Source of the DNA: a virus
DNA length: 27,466 nucleotides
Virus record (IMG/VR): IMGVR_UViG_3300025146_000409
Coordinates: 1-27,466 of that record
Reading direction: 5' to 3' (one strand)
The stretch's first letter is position 1; each line of letters begins with the position of its first letter. Position numbers and translations under genes: made by a program. Positions 1 through 7,102 of the stretch are shown here, in pieces. The notes under the pieces are model-generated. The model had not been told where the DNA came from. It made no database searches and was given only the letters and a program-made list of their open reading frames with translations.

Positions 1-2
1 CC

Positions 3-179
3 ATACCCGCAGCTCTATTCAATAGCAGCGCCGATCTCGAGGTTGGGTCTTATAATATTGCGACTAATCCGATGGATGGCCGCGCCAGTCATTGCTTTTT
101 GTGCGCCGATGATCTCGAAGACTATTTTATCAAGGCCCTGTTCTGGCATTCCTGTCCCCTGGTGGGGGTTAAACCATAG
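3..179 (+). CDS. 3' end of a phage structural-type protein (5' truncated)
   Basis: An open frame enters from the left edge and stops with TAG at 177-179, giving 58 residues. Ordinary coding-like composition and a stop 16 bases before the next Shine-Dalgarno-led gene make this the natural end of an upstream gene. The tail contains NIATNPMDGRASHCFLCADD and ends SCPLVGVKP. I do not recognise the family. Its position, upstream of a small membrane protein and on the strand of the structural genes, suggests a late gene, but that is inference. A different frame is also open here but lacks its own start signal. Confidence 0.5.
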   Translation: MPAALFNSSADLEVGSYNIATNPMDGRASHCFLCADDLEDYFIKALFWHSCPLVGVKP

Positions 180-195
180 CAAAAGGATAACGTCA

Positions 196-537
196 ATGAC
201 CAACACACCCCAAAAAATAGATAAAGATATCTTACAGGAAAAGATATCGCGTTTGTTGGAGACTAATGGTACAATGCCGGAAACGCAACGCAATCAATTG
301 ACCACCTATCTGATCCTGGACATGCGTGAAGATATTAAAAAGGTGATGGAGTTAATACAACGTGTGGAGAAGCTGGAGGCCACAAGTATTGTCGCCTGGA
401 TCAAAAAACACCCCAAAATGACGTCCTCGATATGCTGGGCTTTCTTTATCAGCGCCACGTTCTGGTTTATTTTTGTGCATGACATCTTGCCCTGGCTTGT
501 CAACAACCTCAAGATATTATCGGAATTGAGGCTTTGA
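196..537 (+). CDS. Small single-span membrane protein with N-terminal coiled coil
   Basis: 113 residues. The ATG at 196 follows AAAAGGA at 8 bases; the frame is open further upstream but without a start signal, so 196 is chosen. Residues 1-65 are polar and helical (KISRLLETNGTMPETQRNQL, then DIKKVMELIQRVEKLEA), followed by a basic stretch WIKKHPKMTS and one hydrophobic segment at about 80-100 (ICWAFFISATFWFIFVHDIL). This layout, a soluble coiled coil and then one transmembrane helix, is like XhlA-type lysis accessory proteins and small phage membrane proteins. That link rests on layout only. It is the last gene before the terminator at 579-609. Confidence 0.7.
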   Translation: MTNTPQKIDKDILQEKISRLLETNGTMPETQRNQLTTYLILDMREDIKKVMELIQRVEKLEATSIVAWIKKHPKMTSSICWAFFISATFWFIFVHDILPWLVNNLKILSELRL

Positions 538-578
538 TAACCCCCGCAAGGGGCGTATTCGGAATTACTACCATAATT

Positions 579-615
579 AAGATATCCTCGAAATTATCGA
601 GGATATCTTATTTCA
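579..615. terminator. Hairpin terminator after the left-end + operon
   Basis: A perfect 12-bp inverted repeat (AAGATATCCTCG 579-590, complement 598-609) has a 7-base loop and is followed by TATTTC. A smaller hairpin with four C, a GCAA tetraloop and four G lies at 542-553, immediately after the stop codon at 537. Together they should end + strand transcription before the pentamer array; the T-run is weak. Confidence 0.6.
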
Positions 616-1345
616 ATCTGTGCCGAACCTCAAACTGCCGTGCCGTGCCGAACCTCAAACTGCCGTGCCGAGCCGCACCGTGACATACCGGGCCGAACCT
701 CGCCCTGTTTTATAAATAAGGCATAATTCATCCATGCCTCGCCCATCCTCGCCACGCTCCACCAGACCAGGCCTTACTCCGCCGAACCGTACTCGACCCC
801 ACCATGACATACCCCGCCCTATTTTACAAAATAGGCATAATTCATCCATGCCATACCGCACCAGACCCTACCGGACATAGGCATGCCCCACCGGGCCGAG
901 CCTAGCCCCACCATACCGTACCAAACCCCACCCTATTTTATAAACAAGGCATAATTCATCCTTGCCCCGCCTTGCCAAAACAAACCCCACTCCACCTAGC
1001 CTTTCCGCACCTCACCCTGCCCTGCCTAACCATATCCTATTTACAAATCAGGCATAAATTCATCCATGCCTTACCTCGCCGGACCTCGCCTAGCCTCACC
1101 GCAGCAGACCTTAACAAACACCACCGCGTCAGACCTCACATCGCCCGACCCTATTTACAAATCAGGCATAATTCATCCATGCCTTACCATACACGGCACC
1201 ACCAGAACACACCCTACAATACCCCACCGCACCGAACCGCATCGTACCCGACCGAACCCTGCCTTACCAGACATTGCCTCGCCACATTGTACCAAGCCCG
1301 ACCCCGGCTAACCTGACCGGACACGACCCAATCTCGCCCTGTCGT
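615..1345. repeat. Degenerate pentanucleotide (CCNNN) array with five embedded hairpin repeats
   Basis: About 730 bp with no credible gene. The + strand is a near-continuous run of 5-base units starting with CC (for example CCTAG CCTTT CCGCA CCTCA), so the - strand reads as GG tracts separated by 3 bases. Five copies of a 35-36 bp AT-rich repeat interrupt it at 703-738, 817-852, 931-966, 1036-1070 and 1149-1183. Each contains GGCATAATTCATCCATGCC or a close variant, an inverted repeat able to form a 5-6 bp stem with a 9-base loop. From the CCATG inside one copy to the start of the next there are exactly 17, 17, 15 and 17 pentamers, a 114-bp (once 104-bp) higher-order period. It lies between convergent transcription units. 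Function unknown. Confidence 0.85.
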
Positions 1346-1350
1346 TGAAG

Positions 1351-1925
1351 TTACGTCTCCAACTTTGTAACCACAAACCTTCCATATTGCGGACGCCAGT
1401 CACCGATCCCGACCTGAGTTCCGGCAGCTTCCAGCCATGCTGTTACCCGCGCCGCATTTACCAGAGTATCCTCGTATTGAAGCGTGATGATTGTACTCCA
1501 GTCCTTGAAGATTGGGCGCATACGCTGAACGCTGGATTGACCGATTCGCACCTTGGCGCTAAAGTGAAATTCCTCATCATCCCATAATTCTTTAGCCGTG
1601 CGCGGGCCTTCGTAGTCCAGCCTTGAATGTTCCAAGCAGAAACACCCCGACTTGGCTTGCATCCCCTCTTTTGACTTCTTGGCCCCATTGATCACCACCG
1701 CATCGACATATAAGACGGGAGAATCGGGCCATTCGCATCCAGATACAGACCCGCCATGAATTCAAGCCGCGCCATTTCCTCATAATCGGATTCGACCTTG
1801 TTGCGCTTCGATGAAATCTCCTTGATCGACTTCGACCATTTGTTTAGAGGATCGGCTGTCTGCCCGTTGTGCATTAAGACCGGGGCTGATGCACTCAACT
1901 TGTACTGAACCTTTTGCCATGCCAT
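1351..1925 (-). pseudogene. Conserved phage protein, broken by a one-base frameshift
   Basis: Two overlapping frames give one continuous protein of about 190 residues: the first half starts at 1925 (MAWQKVQYKLSASAPVLMHN, with GAAAGGA upstream), the second ends at 1351 (WRPQYGRFVVTKLET). They join around 1692-1705, where the sequence reads SYM|VDAVVINGAKKSK only if one base is added (ATGTCG for an expected ATGGTCG). The pattern of an LMHNGQTADPL motif, KR..K...DYEEMARLEF, KKSK.G and a C-terminal GDWRPQYGRF is one I associate with an unnamed conserved phage family; the function is not known. The break may be a real mutation, a sequencing deletion or, less likely, -1 frameshifting; no classic slippery heptamer is present. 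Confidence 0.7.
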
Positions 1926-2229
1926 GACACACATCCTTTCGTTCTTGAGAAACATTTATGATAGGCTCAATTTCGTATTCACGCCGTCCATACCTATCTT
2001 CACGGATAGCGGAAGTAATTAACTCATGACACCGTGAACATAGCGTCACAAGATCGTACTCAACAGACTCGTTAGGTATTTTTGTATAACTCGATGGGCG
2101 ATGATGCACCTCCAATTGAAACTGTGTACCATTCTCGTCACATAAGCGGCATTTATACCCATCTAATTCTAAACGGGCTAGACGTTTCTTGCTCCACTCA
2201 TTTGACGCAATGTATGTTGAATAATCCAT
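1780..2229 (-). CDS. HNH endonuclease
   Basis: 149 residues from the ATG at 2229. HNH core with zinc-binding pairs: CRLC at 27-30, the catalytic-type HH at 42-43, and CSRCHE at 64-69. The family makes nicks or double-strand breaks in DNA, and in phages is often a free-standing homing endonuclease. Start choice: the frame stays open to an ATG at 2319, but that part lies inside the structured leader, so 2229 is preferred even though no Shine-Dalgarno is visible in front of it. Oddity: the last 48 codons run 146 bases into the next gene in another frame and look like out-of-frame reading, so the original stop may have been lost. Confidence 0.85.
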   Translation of the reverse strand: MDYSTYIASNEWSKKRLARLELDGYKCRLCDENGTQFQLEVHHRPSSYTKIPNESVEYDLVTLCSRCHELITSAIREDRYGRREYEIEPIINVSQERKDVCHGMAKGSVQVECISPGLNAQRADSRSSKQMVEVDQGDFIEAQQGRIRL

Positions 2230-2349
2230 TTTGCAAACAAAAGCCCGCCATCTTGCGTTTTGCCGATTTCCTGTCAGAGACACCGGGCGGTTCGCAAAAT
2301 AGCGGGCCTTTGCTGGCAAAATAAAACCGCCGCTGTCTCTGACAATTTG
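2230..2349 (-). ncRNA. ABCABC-pseudoknot leader RNA, copy 1 (before HNH gene)
   Basis: Read on the - strand: A TGTCAGAGACA (2344-2334), B TTTTGCC (2321-2315), C CAAAGGCCCGC (2312-2302), then the complements in the same order: A' (2282-2272, 11 bp), B' (2264-2258, 7 bp), C' (2248-2238, 11 bp with one G-U). A further 7-bp pairing (2331-2325 with 2292-2286) lies inside the A/A' arms. C' runs into TTTTGTTTG and then the ATG at 2229. A begins about 6 bases after the -10 box at 2350-2355, so it sits at the transcript 5' end. The helices are seen in sequence; regulation is inferred. Confidence 0.7.
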
Positions 2350-2358
2350 ATTATATCA
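2350..2358 (-). promoter_or_regulatory. Extended -10 promoter for the HNH leader
   Basis: TGATATAAT on the - strand, a perfect TGN-TATAAT extended -10 element. No convincing -35 is seen, which extended -10 promoters do not need. Transcription should start near 2343, at the first base of helix A. It is back to back with the + promoter at 2376-2384, so the two probably interfere. Confidence 0.7.
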
Positions 2359-2375
2359 TATAAATATATTTTTGG

Positions 2376-2384
2376 TGATATAAT
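2376..2384 (+). promoter_or_regulatory. Extended -10 promoter for the holin/lysin operon
   Basis: TGATATAAT, identical to the elements at 20606 and 25187 on the + strand and at 2350-2358 on the - strand. Predicted start is near 2391, and the first gene begins at 2431 after a strong GAAAGGAG. Confidence 0.7.
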
Positions 2385-2430
2385 CTTTATAATACTGGGG
2401 AGCAACATTGATATTTGAAAGGAGTCTACT

Positions 2431-2799
2431 ATGATTGCAGTTGCTTATATTTTATTGATTTTGTTTCTCGCCACCGTGGTTGAATCGCTGACGGAGGCAC
2501 TTTTTGGCGAGCCCCTCTCGACCATCGGCAACCAGACCCTGCTCAAGTGGAAGCCCTACATCCTCCGTTATATCGCTATGGCGGTTGGCGTGGGATTGTC
2601 CTTTCACTACACGCTTGACCTGGTATCCCTGACCTGGCAGCTACTGGCCGAACAGTTACAGATGGCGTTACCCGCGATTTCAGCATCCTCTATCGGTTAT
2701 ATTTTGACCGGTCTTGGAATTGGACGCGGTGCGTCGTGGTTGCACCAACTACTCAAAACTATACTGCCGAACCTGGGGGCGCGGCTAGGAGGCACATAA
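2431..2799 (+). CDS. Putative holin (multi-span membrane protein)
   Basis: 122 residues; ATG preceded by GAAAGGAG at 6 bases. Three hydrophobic segments: about 2-17 (AVAYILLILFLATVVES), 44-62 (YILRYIAMAVGVGLSFHYTL) and 85-103 (SSIGYILTGLGIGRGAS). Only one base separates its stop from the start of a cell-wall-hydrolase-like gene, the usual holin-endolysin arrangement. The YIAMAVGVGL and ILTGLGIGRGA segments resemble phage holin-like membrane proteins. Holins form membrane lesions at lysis that release or activate the lysin. The role is inferred from topology and neighbour; no enzymatic motif exists to confirm it. Confidence 0.65.
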   Translation: MIAVAYILLILFLATVVESLTEALFGEPLSTIGNQTLLKWKPYILRYIAMAVGVGLSFHYTLDLVSLTWQLLAEQLQMALPAISASSIGYILTGLGIGRGASWLHQLLKTILPNLGARLGGT

Positions 2800-2800
2800 G

Positions 2801-3667
2801 ATGATCCCGCAAGGCAAATTTATGTTTTTGTGGCAATTACGAAACGTTGAGGGCGGAAACCCAATCAAGATCGCCGATACCGCCGTCGCCCTTGGCCTTG
2901 CGGGAGTTTCTATCAAGGTCGCGCAAGGGCGGGGCAAATATAATTTGCGTTGGGACGGCAAGCGTTGGATAGATGACATTCTCAGGCCAGCGGTGAATGC
3001 TCTGCACCAAGTGGGCTTGAGGGTGCACGGTTGGCAGTGGGTAGACGGAGACGATCCTACCGGCGAGGCCCTATGTATTCTTGACCGCATCCAGCAAATG
3101 GGTTTGGACGGGCTTGAGGTAGACGCGGAGGGCACGTATAAGGGCAAACCCAAGTCGGCGCGCATCTACATGAGCATACTCAAAGATAACGTACCCTCCG
3201 GGTTCCATATCGGTCTAACCAGCTACCGCTATCCCACACTGCATCCTGAATTTCCGTGGCAAGCGTTTTGCCAGTATGCAGATTACCACATGCCACAGAT
3301 TTACTGGAATCCACCCTACCCCCCCAATTATGGGCCTGCGCCTGAGCTGAACCGGTCCGTAATGGAATTACGCGCGGTCAAGGACTTGCCGATTATACCC
3401 GCTGGCCGCACCTATATCGGGGACGGACATCCTGATCCCACTCCCGCCGAAATGAACGAATTCATGCAACGATGCAAGGATTTAGAATTACCTGGTTTCA
3501 GTTTTTGGGCGTATGATTTTCTGTATCTACATGCGAATGGCAAGGCCCGCTCCGACGCAATTGCCGCGTTTCAATGGGGCGTTATTTCCCCTCCCCCGCC
3601 TGTTCCCCTTACACTTGAGGAGCGAGTACGGGATTTAGAAATCCGAGTTACCAATCTGGGCGGTTGA
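2801..3667 (+). CDS. TIM-barrel glycoside-hydrolase-like protein, probable endolysin
   Basis: 288 residues. Beta/alpha-barrel signatures of the glycoside hydrolase superfamily: LAGVSIKV at about 33-40, VHGWQWVDGDDP at 73-84, GLDGLEVDAEGTY at 102-114 with acidic residues at a strand end, GFHIGLTSYRYP at 134-145, YHMPQIYW at 163-170 and FSFWAYDFL at 232-240. A proline-rich linker (SPPPPVPLTLEER) leads to a short C-terminal coiled coil (VRDLEIRVTNLGG) that could oligomerise it. It follows the holin directly, so cleaving host peptidoglycan at lysis is the likely role; a virion-bound hydrolase is the alternative, since tail-fibre genes follow. Confidence 0.7.
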   Translation: MIPQGKFMFLWQLRNVEGGNPIKIADTAVALGLAGVSIKVAQGRGKYNLRWDGKRWIDDILRPAVNALHQVGLRVHGWQWVDGDDPTGEALCILDRIQQMGLDGLEVDAEGTYKGKPKSARIYMSILKDNVPSGFHIGLTSYRYPTLHPEFPWQAFCQYADYHMPQIYWNPPYPPNYGPAPELNRSVMELRAVKDLPIIPAGRTYIGDGHPDPTPAEMNEFMQRCKDLELPGFSFWAYDFLYLHANGKARSDAIAAFQWGVISPPPPVPLTLEERVRDLEIRVTNLGG

Positions 3668-3668
3668 T

Positions 3669-4355
3669 ATGCATAACATTTTCGGGCGCTCGTTTTGGAT
3701 AGGCTCGGAGGCCGAGAGATCGGCCTTTGAACCTACCCTTATCGGCACGCGCTTTTATACTGAGGATACTGACAGTCTCTATATCTGGGACGCGGGTTGG
3801 GTATTGATTGGACCCAGCGGGGGCGGGGGCGGTACGCCTTCAGGCACAGTTGTCTCCGAGATAAGCTACGGCCAATCGCCAACCGCGGGAATAGCCGCAA
3901 CTTTCCAACGCGGAGACCATACCCACGGTACTCCCCCTCTCCCTACCATTGACCACGCGGACTTAACCGGAGTTACAGCGACTCAGCACCACACCAACGC
4001 CAATGACCCTGTGGCAGGTGAAAAGGCAGCGCTTGCGGGCACAAGCGGGACGCCGGGGAGTGGAAATAAATATGTTACCGATGCCGACAGCCGCAACACC
4101 AACGCCCGCACGCCTACGGCTCATGGACATCCTGAATCGGAAATAACGAATCTAGTAACGGATCTGGCTGGGAAAGAACCCGCTAACAGCAATATTCAGA
4201 CGCACATCGCCAGCACGGCCAACCCGCACTCGACCACCGCCGCACAAGTGGGAGCGCTTGCGACTACGGCATTTGTCGGGCTGAGTAAAATAACGGTCGC
4301 CAGTAGCGCACCGGGATCACCGTCTACAAATGACTTATGGTGTGACATCAGCTAG
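3669..4355 (+). CDS. Tail/head fibre-like protein with histidine-rich repeats
   Basis: 228 residues, starting right after the lysin stop. N-terminal part (TRFYTEDTDSLYIWDAGWVL) is of the kind seen in phage minor structural proteins, followed by a glycine-rich hinge. The middle and C-terminal parts carry short fibre repeats: GDHTHGTPPLPTIDHADLTG, ATQHHTNANDP, PTAHGHPESEITNLV, QTHIASTANPHSTTAAQVGA. Such low-complexity Gly/Ala/Ser/Thr/His-rich repeats with HxH and PHxTxAxQVGA patterns are typical of trimeric phage fibres used for host attachment. Adsorption is the likely role; the exact virion position cannot be told. Confidence 0.7.
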   Translation: MHNIFGRSFWIGSEAERSAFEPTLIGTRFYTEDTDSLYIWDAGWVLIGPSGGGGGTPSGTVVSEISYGQSPTAGIAATFQRGDHTHGTPPLPTIDHADLTGVTATQHHTNANDPVAGEKAALAGTSGTPGSGNKYVTDADSRNTNARTPTAHGHPESEITNLVTDLAGKEPANSNIQTHIASTANPHSTTAAQVGALATTAFVGLSKITVASSAPGSPSTNDLWCDIS

Positions 4356-4363
4356 GAGTTATT

Positions 4364-5149
4364 ATGGCAATCGCATCCAATGACAACTATATCGCATCGG
4401 TAAAGCAATACATTACCTGGTTCAAAACTGCCTCCCGCACTGCGGTAGCGGCAATCCCGTTTACAAATTTCGATCAGGCCGGTGTTCCTGGGGCGGGCAC
4501 ATTAGCCGTGGGCAATACCGCCAATGGGATTGTACCTACCGATACATTGGCCGGATACCCACTGATCAACACTATCAGCGGAACCGGCTATCTGGGTAAG
4601 ATCGATTTCGGCTGGACGGTTGTGGGGCGCTTGCATCTATACGATTGCCTGTTTAGCGCGGGCGCGTATACATTCAATGCGGACGTAACCCTGACGAGTC
4701 AACCGTCATTTGCCGGACGCGTACCAGGCGGCAACTATAATGGCTTGGAGTTGTGGCTCGAGGCGGTGACGGCCTTTACTGGCAGCCAGACTTGCCAGAT
4801 CAACTATCTCGATCAGGGTGGGGCGGCTGGCGATACCGGCGCTATTGCGACCGCGGTTGCGCCTATCATCGGTCGCAAGTTCCGTATGCCCCTCGCGGCA
4901 GGCGATAGCGGTATCTCGCAACTGGTACGGGTGCGCAGCTCAGTCTCTACAGTTGGCACTTTCAATGTGCATATCATGCGCCCGCTCTGGACTGGTCGCG
5001 TCATCGTGGCAAACGGCGGTGATACTCGCGATTATCTAAGCACCGGACTTAAGCAGATTTATGACACATCGGCATTGCGGGTGATAGTACAGCCTGATTC
5101 AACCGCAACTGCCCTGCCGCAACTTTATATTCAGGTGTGCGATGGCTAG
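4364..5149 (+). CDS. Phage structural protein, probably virion appendage
   Basis: 261 residues; ATG after AGGAGTT. No catalytic motif, transmembrane segment or signal. The composition is typical of a beta-rich virion protein: many Gly, Ala, Thr, Val and few Lys. Segments such as GTLAVGNTANGIVP, GGNYNGLELWLEAVTAFTGS and AGDSGISQLVRVRSSV suggest repeated beta strands. It lies between a fibre-like gene and a small Trp-repeat protein, with an 8-base overlap with the latter, so it is probably an adsorption-apparatus or decoration component. The family was not recognised. Confidence 0.6.
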   Translation: MAIASNDNYIASVKQYITWFKTASRTAVAAIPFTNFDQAGVPGAGTLAVGNTANGIVPTDTLAGYPLINTISGTGYLGKIDFGWTVVGRLHLYDCLFSAGAYTFNADVTLTSQPSFAGRVPGGNYNGLELWLEAVTAFTGSQTCQINYLDQGGAAGDTGAIATAVAPIIGRKFRMPLAAGDSGISQLVRVRSSVSTVGTFNVHIMRPLWTGRVIVANGGDTRDYLSTGLKQIYDTSALRVIVQPDSTATALPQLYIQVCDG

Positions 5150-5402
5150 TAGTTTATTTCGGCATACGCCACGATTGACGCTCTCGGATATGATCGATAA
5201 AGGGGGCGTCAGTCAACTGGTGGCTGACGATTTCTTCGAGACTGGAACAGGCCCGACATATGATGGAGTATTACGGCGCTGGAACGGGGCAAGCTGGGTA
5301 AAGGCAAAGTTGCGGCGTTGGACGGGCGCGGTTTGGGCAGATGCAGTTTTGAAATTTTGGGACGGATCGCAATGGGGATTGGTGGATACGACAGGAGTAT
5401 AA
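5142..5402 (+). CDS. Small virion protein with three tandem Trp repeats
   Basis: 86 residues, overlapping the previous gene by 8 bases. The C-terminal half has three repeats with the pattern L-R/K-x-W-x-G-x-x-W: LRRWNGASWVKAK, LRRWTGAVWADAV and LKFWDGSQWGLVD. Short WNGxxW repeats are common at the ends of phage fibre or tip proteins. Last gene of the late + operon, ending in the bidirectional terminator. Function beyond a structural role is unknown. Confidence 0.65.
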   Translation: MASSLFRHTPRLTLSDMIDKGGVSQLVADDFFETGTGPTYDGVLRRWNGASWVKAKLRRWTGAVWADAVLKFWDGSQWGLVDTTGV

Positions 5403-5432
5403 AAAGCCCCTCGTGATGAGGGGCTTTCGTTT
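5403..5432. terminator. Bidirectional intrinsic terminator
   Basis: A perfect 10-bp stem AAAGCCCCTC (5403-5412) / GAGGGGCTTT (5418-5427) with loop GTGAT, preceded by an A-run and followed by TTTCGTTT. It lies between the convergent + operon (ends 5402) and - operon (ends 5449) and can serve both. Confidence 0.9.
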
Positions 5433-5448
5433 CGGCGTGGTTTTGTTT

Positions 5449-5961
5449 TCAGTCTGCTTTGAATGCGTCCGCGATCTCATTGCGAATAATGCGGCGAAGG
5501 CGGGTTTCGTCAATTTCATTCAATATAGGTTTCTGCTGGCCGTCTTCACGCCTTACAATTTTCAGGATAACTTCATCTTCCCATTCAGGCAGGTGATCCG
5601 GTTTGGTAATGGTATTTGCCGCTTTTTCAAGCTCTTGTCTGTGGTGAAGCAGATCATAACGGAATCTGGAATACATGCAGGAAAAACATGCCATTCCATC
5701 GTAATCGTTCCATAACGCCCGCAGCGCCCGTTTCATGGCCTGTTTCGCGTGTGGATAATAATCATCGGAAATGGGGTCTTGGGGATGCCGCACCGTCATG
5801 CCGGCGTAGAATGCCAGCGGTTGCGATTGGGTAATGCGGCAAGTTATGACCTCGCGCAAGCCCTGATCTCGTAGGACTTGCAAGGTATCGACGGCGAAGG
5901 CGATGTAATAGGTTTTGCCGTCAAATTCGGTTTCGAAAGCGGGAACGCTGGATAGTTTCAT
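5449..5961 (-). CDS. Unknown early phage protein
   Basis: 170 residues from the ATG at 5961, chosen because AAGGAG lies just upstream; an in-frame ATG at 6024 lacks such a signal and falls inside the previous gene. Begins MKLSSVPAFETEFDGKTYYI and has a Cys pair in ACFSCMYSRFRYDLLHH, which could bind metal but has no clear partner ligands. The C-terminus is charged and helical (ETRLRRIIRNEIADAFKAD). Last gene of the long leftward operon that carries the exonuclease and SSB-like protein, so a role in early DNA metabolism is possible, but nothing shows it directly. Confidence 0.65.
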   Translation of the reverse strand: MKLSSVPAFETEFDGKTYYIAFAVDTLQVLRDQGLREVITCRITQSQPLAFYAGMTVRHPQDPISDDYYPHAKQAMKRALRALWNDYDGMACFSCMYSRFRYDLLHHRQELEKAANTITKPDHLPEWEDEVILKIVRREDGQQKPILNEIDETRLRRIIRNEIADAFKAD

Positions 5962-5969
5962 GTTTCTCC

Positions 5970-6686
5970 TTATTCGTAAATCCAACGCAAAAAACCCTTG
6001 CGCTGGCTCCGATTTTTGGCCCACCGCCCCCGGTCGTCATATTCGCAGATTTCGGCGACGGTCAATAACTGGCACGGCATTGCCGTATTGCCACTAAAGC
6101 CTACAAAACTCATGACGCCGGTGTTCGCGATAACCCGCGCCAGTTCCAGGGGCTGCGAAACGTCACCTTTGAGATAGGCGAGAACCGCGTCATACTCGCC
6201 CTGTTGCCATAAAACAGGCGCTTTGGATCCGTGCATATCCGTCAATTTCTCGCCGGTTGTGAGCGTAACTTCGTGAACCTTGCCTGCCACACCCGATCCC
6301 GCCAATGCTTTATCAAGCCCCAGGAAGTGGCCGCGCTGCGCATAAACCAAAAACATCATATCGACGTGATTTAAGGCCAGCTCGGCGCATTCCTTAGCCA
6401 TCTCGCTTTCGATGGCTAAGACCTGAAAATCGAATTGCGCCCCGTTCCATGTCAGCAGGGTTTGGTGCTTGGCGATATCCTGTAAATCCTTGACCATAGC
6501 CCGGGCGGCGTGGCGGTCAAGGCATGGGCGCGGTGTTGACCAGAACTGGGTGTAATCGTCACAGGCTACCGCCGCGCAGGAGATGCCCAATGGGGTCTCT
6601 GCCAGCCAGTTGTTCATGTTCGTGACGGATTTATAGATTTCGAGATCGAAGGCAGCGTATTTGCAAGATTTGATTTCGGGGAGCAT
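5970..6686 (-). CDS. DnaQ/PolB-type 3'-5' exonuclease (DEDDy)
   Basis: 238 residues; start supported by AAAGGA 8 bases upstream. Carries the RNase H-fold exonuclease motifs: Exo I AAFDLEIYK (Asp14, Glu16), Exo II LLTWNGAQFDFQ (Asp86) and Exo III YLKGDV, with Tyr171 and Asp175 in the Y-x3-D spacing of the DEDDy subclass. The family removes nucleotides from 3' ends using two metal ions. No polymerase domain is attached, so this is a stand-alone exonuclease, as in PolB-exonuclease-like phage proteins. Likely roles are recombination, proofreading or end processing during phage replication. It shares a leftward operon with the SSB-like gene. Confidence 0.85.
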   Translation of the reverse strand: MLPEIKSCKYAAFDLEIYKSVTNMNNWLAETPLGISCAAVACDDYTQFWSTPRPCLDRHAARAMVKDLQDIAKHQTLLTWNGAQFDFQVLAIESEMAKECAELALNHVDMMFLVYAQRGHFLGLDKALAGSGVAGKVHEVTLTTGEKLTDMHGSKAPVLWQQGEYDAVLAYLKGDVSQPLELARVIANTGVMSFVGFSGNTAMPCQLLTVAEICEYDDRGRWAKNRSQRKGFLRWIYE

Positions 6687-6721
6687 GGTTATTCCTTTCT
6701 AGGTTTGAGTAGGGTTCAGGT

Positions 6722-7102
6722 TCAAATATTACGGAGGCTACAGCTGGGCTCGCCCTCTTTGCGGAAGGCAACGATTTCGGGATGGGCTATCATGAAGCCA
6801 TCCAGGCCCTTGTTGTCCCAAGACACGCGCCCTTTCATGAAAATGGCGTGTAGATACGCGCCTTTGACGGACTGGCCGTGACTGATTATTGCCTGTTTGA
6901 TCTCGCCCTCAAAGTTGGAGGATTTCTCGCTTGCCGTCGCAACTTTCTCAACAAACTCAGCTTCAATATCCGCTATTTTGGCCTTAATATCAAATGGGAT
7001 AACGAGATCAATAAGTTCCTGTTTCTGGAGAGTCAGGGCATCGCAGGCAGCGCGTAAGTTTACAAGTTCGTCAAGCTTTGATTTTATTTCGTGTTCGTCC
7101 AT
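6722..7102 (-). CDS. Conserved phage protein with N-terminal coiled coil
   Basis: 126 residues; AAAGGAA precedes the ATG. Residues 1-70 are strongly helical and charged (EIKSKLDELVNLRAACDALT, then IEAEFVEKVATASEKS). The C-terminal part, IKQAIISHGQSVKGAYLHAI, then MKGRVSWDNKGLDGFMIAHP and a final FRKEGEPSCSLRNI, is a motif set I have seen in unnamed early phage proteins; no function is established. Overlaps the upstream gene by 19 bases, so translation is probably coupled. A recombination-accessory or nuclease-modulating role would fit the neighbours but is speculation. Confidence 0.7.
   Translation of the reverse strand: MDEHEIKSKLDELVNLRAACDALTLQKQELIDLVIPFDIKAKIADIEAEFVEKVATASEKSSNFEGEIKQAIISHGQSVKGAYLHAIFMKGRVSWDNKGLDGFMIAHPEIVAFRKEGEPSCSLRNI

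Noticed and set aside
15-293. A - strand gene of 92 residues at the left edge
   Set aside because: It opposes two + strand frames, one of which has a good ribosome site and the other a consistent gene end; no start signal on the - strand.
703-1183. CRISPR array
   Set aside because: The repeats are 35-36 bp, but the intervening 70-80 bp are themselves CCNNN pentamers, not unique spacers; period is 104-114 bp, and no cas genes are present.
655-1316. Protein-coding frames in the pentamer array, on both strands
   Set aside because: They arise because stop codons are rare in CCNNN sequence; no ribosome sites, and the translated repeats simply echo the DNA repeat in different frames.
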